Assembly (NCBI GenBank): GCA_932521025.1
Contig: OW051472.1
Coordinates: 1,922,001-1,986,000, forward strand
DNA length: 64,000 bases
Direction of reading: 5' to 3'
Origin: Oscheius onirici
Lineage: Eukaryota; Nematoda; Chromadorea; Rhabditida; Rhabditidae
Positions 57,160-64,000 of the stretch are shown one piece after another. The notes below the pieces were generated by a model. It was not told the DNA's origin, did no database searches, and saw only the letters and a list, made by a program, of their open reading frames with translations. Position numbers and translations under genes: made by a program. Numbering within the stretch: position 1 is the first letter of the stretch; each line of letters starts with the position of its first letter.

Positions 57160-57440
57160 CCGTCCCAATATGACCGCCAAAAACGTGTGTTTGGACGGTA
57201 AAAGTCGCAATGGCAGACCCGAGCGACATGGTTCTGACGCGAATCTCCAACAGTACCAATATGATGCGATGTTTTGTTCCTGCTGCCAAGTCCTTAAAAG
57301 ACACCCCCTCTCTTCTATCTTCACCAGGAAGAACATCTACGACTCTGTCTCATAGAGCTGTCCATCAAAGACGCATACTACAGTTCTCTCACGCGTGTGA
57401 AAATCTTGAATGCCTATGAGGAAAATGCTACGTTTCTAAT
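57160..57440 (+). pseudogene. Unrecognised gene fragment spanning the outer arm edge
   Basis: A plus-strand segment reads ADPSDMVLTRISNSTNMMRC then FVPAAKSLKD, and shifts frame to EEHLRLCLIELSIKDAYYSS then LTRVKILNAYEENATFLMK and stop at about 57440. Both parts have coding-like codon use. The shift near 57300 has no good intron around it, so a one-base indel is likely. Upstream, 'atgaccgccaaaaacgtgtg' lies in the arm. In the left arm the same phrase runs instead into GGAG|GTGAGA, a donor-like site. Function unknown. Confidence 0.4.
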
Positions 57441-57805
57441 GAAGTGAACACTTTTAAAAAATTTTGTTTCTCATTTAATCGTAGGGATCTTCATCTGTTT
57501 CGAACTCTCTTCTCGTTTCTAGCACTTTTCCAACAGAATCTTCTCGCTTTTCAATCTAGAGAAGCGCTGAATTACAGAAAGAGACTCAAGAAACTAGAGA
57601 CTCGTGACAGTCTCTTTAGAAAAGAGGCAGAGACATTTCAGATTGGACCAAATTGATGGCAGAAAAAAAACAAACAGAAATTTAAAAGTTTTTCTGGCAT
57701 TCGGACAAAATATCGTACAAAAAAGAGAACATGAAACTGATAATACCGGTTTTCCTGAAGTCAAACTGAGTTTTGGGGGAAAAATGGGAAAATAGGTATA
57801 AAAAT

Positions 57806-60480
57806 CTACAGTAAGCATCCGAACTGCTTGTCCCACTTCTTGTAGACGTCGAGATCCTTCTGTTCCACCGTCGCGCGGACATTTTTCGCCGCCGCTATGA
57901 AATCCTGGCCGCCGATTGGTCGAATCTGTTCGGCTGGCACGGTCTCGATGTCCGTCTCGTTCATAGCATCAATTTCGCGAATTGGGCCCATAGCGGCTTC
58001 ATTACACAGCTGACGCATGTCGGCTCCGGAATAGCCTGAAAATTGAAGGTTGTTTTGCAAGCTCAAAAAACATCACGGCGTGTGAACTGTCGAGTCTGTG
58101 CCCTAGTACAAACGGGAATATGAAAAGTGGGAGTGAGCGAAGTGAGCAGTCATGAAAGCGGGAAAAGTGTTTTTGGCGCAGTTTATCAACTCTCTGTAAC
58201 CTTATTTTATTCATCATTTCTAGCTTTACGAAAATTCTTCTAAACGAACGAATATGAGACATTTTTTCGGTTTCGGCCAGAATCGACTGTTCACACGCGG
58301 GGCCGGTTTTACTTGGTCTGTCATGCCACAATATCGGCAGTTATTATACAGATTTTCTGTGTTTTAATAGCAATTTGGATAAAACTTAATTTCCAGACAG
58401 TTTCCATCTTTGTTTCAAGGCATTTATATAGCGAGTAAAAAACGCAGAGTCCAATAACTTCTCTACGGTTGAAGACAAATAGTATGATTGGGCTTTATTT
58501 CAGCCATATTTCGTGATTTTACCGTACTTTTTGAACCAAGCTCTAAATAGACAAAAAAAACTGGAGAAACTAACAAACCTTCAGTCAATCGTCCAATTTC
58601 CTGGTAATCTTCCGCGACGAGCGAATTTTCCATTCCCTGTAGTAGATTTTCGACTATGTTTAGGCGAGCTTCCGCTTCGGGCAGTGCAATGTAGAGACGT
58701 TTGGCAAAACGACGACGAGCAGCTTCGTCGAGCTCGTAAGGGCGATTTGTGGCTCCTAGCACGAGTAGACGTTCATCTGATTTTGTCGCAACTCCATCCA
58801 GCTGGACCAGAAATTCCGTTTTTATTCTGCGCGACGACTCGTGCTCTGATTCGGAACGTGATGACAGGAGAGAGTCGATCTGAAAATGGCGGAATTTCGC
58901 TGGGAAATTGAAGTTTTGGTTATTGAACAAGCCACAGACTCGACAGTTCACGCATGGCTTCGTTTTCCTCGCTTTTAGGCAGGCCACAACAGCGACAATT
59001 CACACGCCTGGCTTCAAAAACCCCTTTTTCACCGAAAGACAAAAAAAAATCAACCTCATCGATAAAAATCACACTCGGGAGCTTTATTCTGGCCACGGCA
59101 AATAAGGCTCGGACGAGTTTTTCGCCCTCTCCGACCCATTTTGACGTTAAAGAGCTGGCGCTGATGTTGAAGAAGGTGGCCTGTGACTGTGAAGCGACGC
59201 ATTTTCCTAGAATTTGTTAAATTTTACCACTAAACAACTTAGGAATGCACCTATCATAGTTTTTCCCGTTCCTGGAGGACCGAAGAGGAGGACTCCCTTA
59301 GGCGGGGCACGAATTCCTTTGAAAATATCCGGCCGTTTGAAGGGGAGGACGACAATCTCGCGAAGAGCCTTCTTGGCCGATTCGAGGCCGGCGACGTCGG
59401 CCCAGCCGGTGTTTGTGTGCGTGTGCATGATCTGGAGCGGTTTTTTTTAGTGAATTTGAGCTTTTTTTTGTTAAAATTGCAAAACACAGCGTCAAGCAAC
59501 ATACCTCTGACTCGATTAGAGAGATGATATTGTCGTCAAAGTTCTTCAGCGACGGATTTTCGGCCTTCAGTCCGGCGACTCCTCCTTTCTGATCTCGGCC
59601 ACCTCCGTCATTCGTCATTCCCATCACCACGGCCGGGCGCTTCGATCCACCAGTATGAACTCGTTTGTTGCCGAAAAATCTACTCCCGGAAGTCGTGCCG
59701 CTGTCGCTTTGGGAAGAGGACTGAAAATTGCGGAATAAGTGTGAACTGTCGAGTCTGTAACTAGTGGAAAACGTGAAAAACCTTACCTCGACAGAAACGA
59801 CCTGTTTGACTTCGCGTACGACGCTGCTCCCGGTGGCTGCCTTGAAATCGCTGGCCAAATCGCCAAAATTCCAGCCTTTCTGTAGACGGCCATTTTTGTC
59901 CTTCTTCGGAGCAGCGAGGACTTTTTCTCTCTTCTCCGAAATGTTGGCGGCCGATTCCTGTTGCAGACGTTGGTTGTTCTTGTTCTTTCCGTCCTGAAAA
60001 TAGGGATTTTGCCCAACGTTTTTGTAAACTGTCGAGTCTGTTGCCTGACAAAATATGTATGTGGAAAACGCCGCTTAGGAACTGTCGCTGTCGTGGCTTT
60101 CGCAAAATGTAACAAAAACGTACGGGATCAATGACAGCCATGACGGCCTTGTTCAAAGCCTGTACTTCTGCATCTCCACTGAAATCGAAGAACGTTCCCT
60201 TGGTCCTGTTGATAGAATTTGGCTGTTCTGGCGTCTCCACAACCATTTGTCTTTTCCGCGGCGGTTCTCTCTCCAAAATTCCTCTTGTACTTGACGATGA
60301 ATCCGCCTCCTCTATGAAAATTTCGTCGTCGTCATCGTCGCGGATCGCATTGCGCTCACTTAGTGGTCCTCTACCAGATTCGGCTAGATTTTCGCGGCTT
60401 CTTGTCTTTTTGGCCCGCTTGCCGAGGAAGAAAGGACTGCCATCGAAGCCTTCGGCAGGATAACGCTCTCCGCGGGACAT
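57806..60480 (-). CDS. figl-1: Fidgetin-like 1 AAA ATPase
   Basis: Seven exons on the minus strand: 60480-60124, 59993-59787, 59720-59505, 59431-59251, 59206-59055, 58879-58579 and 58035-57806, with continuous phase, giving 547 residues. Residues 1-260 are a low-complexity, charged N-terminal region. The AAA domain follows: [20 protein letters not shown], Walker A GPPGTGKT (311-318), Walker B VIFIDEID (366-373), sensor 1 GATNRP (413-418), the arginine-finger region ARRRF, and a C-terminal helix ending [15 protein letters not shown]-1 is a nuclear/cytoplasmic ATPase implicated in recombination control and meiosis in animals and plants. The start follows ATCTTCCAG directly, a probable trans-splice acceptor. 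Length is slightly below the roughly 590 residues I recall for C. elegans. Several introns consist largely of a dispersed 20-25 bp motif. Extra copies of the 3' end lie in both inverted-repeat arms. Confidence 0.95.
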
Positions 60481-61085
60481 CTGGAAGATTTTTTTGATGA
60501 AAATGTTGTAAACAAGCTTTTTTATCATGAAAATCGGCTATTTTATATTGTTTTGAAGATAAAGAGAAAAGAAAATGGGTCTTTTAGCTAAATTTTCACT
60601 CAGGACTCTACATAGCTGTCAACATAACGTTTAGCCAAGTTTACTATAACTGGCGGCGCTAAAATCATGCTCCTCGGGAAAAACTGACTGAAATCATCGT
60701 TTCTGAGTGCTGAACGGAGAAAAATTTCTGTAGGTGCGGACCAAAAGAGTCTACTTTATTGTATGTAGGTTCCAAGACTATTTTTGCGGGGTTGTAAACA
60801 AAATAAGTAGAGCAACAGGCCAGCCTGGCTTGGGCTAGATTGTTTTTTGAGACGAAAGTAGATCAACTGGACCAAAACGCAGTGGACCAAAATCATATAT
60901 GGAATGTTTGAAGCATTCTTAGCTAGCTTTTTCCATCAAAAAAAATCAGAAATATGCCGCTAGGATTCTACAACTACACATACAAAAGCACAATAAAAAT
61001 CTACATAATCTTTATGTGGAATGTAACGACGATAAAACTTGAATTAGACGAAGTGACCTATATTCAACAGCTGTGTCGTTCCTTC
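60481..61085. other. figl-1 upstream region
   Basis: About 600 bp separates the ATP synthase epsilon stop from the figl-1 start. The last 25 bp before figl-1 form an acceptor-like tract. The distance is longer than a typical nematode operon gap of about 100 bp, so co-transcription is possible but not shown. No other feature is seen. Confidence 0.4.
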
Positions 61086-61295
61086 TCAGTTCTTCTTGAC
61101 AGGCTTTCCGGCTTCCCAGGTGGTGATCTGCAACTGACTTTTAGCGAGAAAATTAAGAAAAAGCACCTTGAGAGTGGTTCCAGTGGTTTGCTTGGGAGCT
61201 CCCTTGCCGAGGGCCTTCAGGCAGTTGCGGGTGACCTCGGAGGCGATCTGCGAGAAGCGAACGTAGTTGAGACCGGCGGCTCTCCAGGCGACCAT
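61086..61295 (-). CDS. hpo-18: ATP synthase epsilon subunit (mitochondrial F1)
   Basis: Exons 61295-61167 (43 codons) and 61127-61086 (13 codons plus stop) are separated by a 39 bp intron, which is very short, with donor AAG|GTGCTT and acceptor GTTGCAG. The 56-residue product starts MVAWRAAGLNYVRFSQIASE, the conserved start of eukaryotic ATP synthase epsilon (W-R-x-A-G-x-x-Y-x-x-F/Y), and has a basic C-terminus. It is a small subunit of the F1 central stalk. An acceptor-like GATGTTTCAG lies about 9 bp upstream of the ATG. The C. elegans orthologue is hpo-18 (F32D1.2) as I recall it; the symbol rests on that recollection and the figl-1 neighbour. Confidence 0.9.
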   Translation of the reverse strand: MVAWRAAGLNYVRFSQIASEVTRNCLKALGKGAPKQTTGTTLKVLFLNFLAKSQLQITTWEAGKPVKKN

Positions 61296-62372
61296 GATTC
61301 CTTACTGAAACATCTCAATTTTTGGTGAATGGAACATAAAATCAGGTTCTTGAGGAGAAGAGCAGGCGAACGGTTGTTGGATGAATACAGAAATTGGAGA
61401 TTTGTAATTTTGGATGAAAGATGAGGAAGAAAAGACGCAAGAAGATAGGTAGAAGCTCAAAATGAGCGATAGAGAGTATCGGGGACGAACACGAGGAATT
61501 TGTTGATAAAAATATGCAGGTAAACAGCTATATGAGTGATAGATGATCGATTGCCAGATCTACGACCTTCCAACGAGGCAAAATGGCAGTGGACCGATAT
61601 ACAAAGCAGAAATGGGTATGGACGAGTTGAAAAAAAGAAGAAAGGATGGCTAGGTCATTTGGGGAGGCAATATTTCTCAACGATGTTGATAAAATGTCAT
61701 AAAAGACCAATCTTTACAATTTAGTTTAGGTGAAATGCAAATAAAAGGTCAAGAAAGAAGCAGAAAGCAAGAAGTAACTGCGAAAATGTCACCAATCTGC
61801 ATAAGGAAGGAGATGCATGTTTTCTGCAAACGTTGTGCAAAAAAATTAGCTGATTTTTGTCGTCAAAGGCTTTCACATCGAAAAAAGGCTAATATTCAAG
61901 AAACAGAATTTGCCAATATTGTCAACGATTTCAAGCTCTTTTCAAGGTTTTCTGCAACAAAACGAGTTTACTATTCTTTTAGCATGATTTTATGAACTTT
62001 TTGAGAGAAAAATACAAAAAATTGGATGAAAATGAGAGAGAAAATAAGAAAAGGAGAAAATGGGAACGGAAGAACTTTTCCAACGAGAACGACATCGCGT
62101 AAACGGCGTGCACTTCTTGAATTTTTCTCCGTTTTGTTAATTTTCTGCATAAACCCACGTTTTTGCCAAAAAGGATGAAAAGTATTGATAAATACAGGTT
62201 GGGTACAATAAATAGAGAAAAAAGACATAAAATTGAGATCGAGCAATTTTTTTGGTAAGAAAAACATGAAAGAGGGCAAAACAATCTTATTCCTGCAAGA
62301 ACACATAAAAATCACAACGAGAGCATTCAATTTTGACTAGATTTAGCCCGTTTTGGTGAAAAAAGCCAAAGT
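61296..62372. other. Intergenic DNA between ATP synthase epsilon and the MTFP1 homologue
   Basis: AT-rich, with open frames typical of A-rich DNA. 61740-62330 is rich in 'gaaaaa' and 'gagaaaa' words. No exon, element or RNA gene is recognised. Confidence 0.4.
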
Positions 62373-63275
62373 TCATTCCATTTTGTCAGCGACGGGCTGA
62401 CGATTGCTGTAGTACTTGCGAACGGTCTCATTCATGCCAATTTCGACGGCCGAATCGATCGGATGCACGATGAAGGGGATAGTTCCGAGTCCGATGGCTG
62501 TCACGATCCACTTTCGCATCGGAGCTGGCCAGTTCGTCGTCCTATAATTGGGAAAATGAAGAGGGGTGTGAACTGTCGAGTATGCGGCTTTCAAAAACTT
62601 ACTTGTTGAGCAAAAGTCCGCTGTAATGGCAGATGCGATTGATTGTGAAGCCGGGAATCGCAACGGAGGCCAAGGCTTGCCAGAGGAAGGTGTCCGCAGC
62701 GGCGATGGCTACTCTTTTACGTCTCTCTTCTGCTGTAGGCCAAGATTGCTGAAAATTTATGTTGTTTTACGAGAAAAATGTAAAACAACAGCGATGTGGA
62801 CTACCGAGGCTGCGAGAAAGCAACAAGTAAGCTAATTAAGCAGGACAAATGCCAACAAAACGTACGAGCCTTGTGAACCTTCTTGCTCTTGTCCATGGCG
62901 TCGGCACAGGCATAGCCGAGAGCCACTACGTAGGTCGCCTTCACGGCGGCCGTGTGCAGCATCGAGCGGAAAGCCTCGCCGACCTCGTTGGCATAGCCTG
63001 AAAGCTCATTTTGAGATGAAAATACAAGAAAATGGTGAAATTGTGAGCAGAAAACATAGCTTCCTGCTTGCTGGGAGAACAAAACCTTGAAGTTTTGTCT
63101 CCAGAACGTTTTGTATCGAGTTTTGTGCAGGAAAAACACCGGAATCCAGCAAAATGGCAAAAATTGAACCAATAATGAGGAAAGACTGACCCAAGTAGCG
63201 AATTGGCGTGTCTCTGTAGACGTCGATCTGCTCCAGCTCCCTCTGAATGAGGCTGAAGGAATCGGCTCCGGCCAT
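62373..63275 (-). CDS. mtp-18: Mitochondrial fission process protein 1 homologue
   Basis: Exons 63275-63191, 62997-62866, 62748-62603 and 62541-62373 encode an MTFP1/MTP18 protein. Family hallmarks are RYLGYANEVGEAFR across the first junction, FLWQALASVAIPGFTINRIC in exon 3 and GLGTIPFIVHPIDSAVEIGM in exon 4. The family is an inner-membrane protein of mitochondria needed for fission. The start lies 2 bp after ATATTCCAG, a probable trans-splice acceptor. Exon 2 ends in phase 1 but exon 3 opens in phase 0, so the simple joining is out of frame. A 5 bp exon (62809-62805) with CTCGCAG before it and GTAGTC after it would restore the frame and give 178 residues. The symbol follows the C. elegans family name; orthology was not tested. 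Confidence 0.88.
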
Positions 63276-63831
63276 TCTCTGGAATATGCAACATTTTTAT
63301 CGATTCTTTTGAGAAAATGCCAGAAAAACGGCTGAAAACGATAGAATATATTCAAATACAATTTTCAAGCTATTTAGACGGTCTAGGCTAGTTTCTGAGA
63401 CATTTTTCAAGCTGAGGCATATTTTTGAGCTCCTGTTGGGAAAAACTGGCTAAAAATGGAGAAAATTTGGAAGAACGAGACAAAGACGGAAGAATTTGGG
63501 CGGCTCAATAATTGGCTACGTGATTGCGTATTGGCACTGTCTACAGTAATCTAAATCGCTAGATTCAACGTTTCCAGGCTTTCTTTGTGGGTTTTCTAGC
63601 CGAAAAAGTGATTTCTCATCTTTTGATGTTATGCGAAGTTGTAGAGGAGACGAAGGGGTACAAACCTTTAGAACACTGATGCTGAAAATTGATTGTTCTG
63701 GAATTTTTCACAAAAGTTTGTTTCTAAACAAAACTTGAGAAAGATTACAAGACTTTTTGTTCAAGAACTTTTGCACAAAAAAGGATTACAAACCATTGAA
63801 CTCGATCAATTACCGTCTTTTGCTCCCCAAA

Positions 63832-64000
63832 ATGGGTAAGTCCATACTCTCTTCCAAAACAGCCATGTAATTCTACCTAGGGCCCTCTTCCACGTCAAAA
63901 CCTACCTCCACGACGCCACTTCTTCGCAAGAGAGCAACCTCGAAGCCTCGAAGTCCAGTGAGCACGCGAGCAACCTCGAAGTCCAGTGAGTACGCGACAG
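63832..64000 (+). CDS. Possible 5' end of a gene running off the window
   Basis: CCCCAAAATGG is followed at once by GTAAGT. The next acceptor (TTCTACCTAG at about 63880) opens a frame that stays open to the window end and reads PSSTSKPTSTTPLLRKRATS then KPRSPVSTRATSKSSEYAT. The product would be Ser-, Thr- and Arg-rich and low in complexity. A 26 bp direct repeat ('gagcaacctcgaagtccagt') lies in it. It is divergently oriented from the MTFP1 gene, with about 550 bp between the starts. Only the splice pair and the open frame support it. Confidence 0.35.

Larger units (their letters stand above)
50898..57190 (-). repeat. Right arm of 6,293 bp inverted repeat
   Basis: Mirror of 26243-32535. This arm joins coherent genes on both sides: the stomatin gene runs into its inner end with exon 7 in place, and figl-1 lies just beyond its outer end in the same orientation as the figl-1 fragment within it. 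The left arm has neither neighbour. The right arm is therefore the likely original and the left arm the copy. Confidence 0.95.

Noticed and set aside
57806..63275. A firm operon call for the MTFP1 homologue, ATP synthase epsilon and figl-1
   Set aside because: Same strand and likely trans-splice acceptors fit an operon, but the gaps of about 0.6 and 1.1 kb are larger than usual and no SL2-type signal was identified.

Overview
This is eukaryotic nuclear DNA, most likely from a Caenorhabditis-type nematode. Introns are often 50-150 bp and end in TTTTCAG-type acceptors. Acceptor-like sites sit directly upstream of several start codons, as expected for spliced-leader trans-splicing. The intergenic DNA is AT-rich and full of palindromic MITE-like elements, RTE-like non-LTR fragments and a mariner remnant. 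Fidgetin-like-1 next to the ATP synthase epsilon subunit recalls, from memory, the C. elegans F32D1 neighbourhood. No prokaryotic gene organisation, CRISPR array, rRNA gene or intact tRNA gene was seen.

Layout. 1-3.7 kb: a two-exon minus-strand gene of unknown function with a repeat-like 1.6 kb intron. 4.1-4.9 kb: RTE 3' fragment, tRNA-Glu-like SINE and minisatellite. 6.2-9.5 kb (perhaps to 10.9 kb): a multi-exon minus-strand gene for a multi-pass membrane protein, with decayed exon copies upstream. 9.9-26 kb: gene-poor DNA dominated by palindromic elements. 26,243-32,535 and 50,898-57,190: two arms of a 6,293 bp inverted repeat whose paired positions sum to 83,433 throughout. 32.5-50.9 kb: an 18.4 kb spacer with transposon debris and most of a stomatin gene. 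57.2-63.3 kb: a compact minus-strand cluster of figl-1, ATP synthase epsilon and an MTFP1 homologue. The right edge may hold the 5' end of another plus-strand gene.

The main discovery is the inverted repeat. Each arm carries a complete three-exon EB1-like calponin-homology gene. The stomatin gene starts in the spacer and its last exon lies inside the right arm; the left arm carries an equivalent last exon in opposite orientation. Recombination between the arms would invert the spacer and still leave a complete stomatin gene. The arms themselves are built from older duplications: extra 3' ends of the EB1-like gene and of figl-1 lie inside them, and a further copy of part of the same segment, lacking one RTE insertion, lies just inside the spacer.

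Other points of interest are a 20-25 bp motif that makes up much of several short introns in figl-1 and the MTFP1 gene, a possible 5-nt microexon in the MTFP1 gene, a 617 bp palindrome with tRNA-like promoter boxes in both arms, and a three-layer nest of mobile elements at 37.8-38.9 kb. Exon boundaries come from reading splice signals and reading-frame continuity by eye. Identity between arms was judged from identical translations and constant coordinate sums, not from an alignment.
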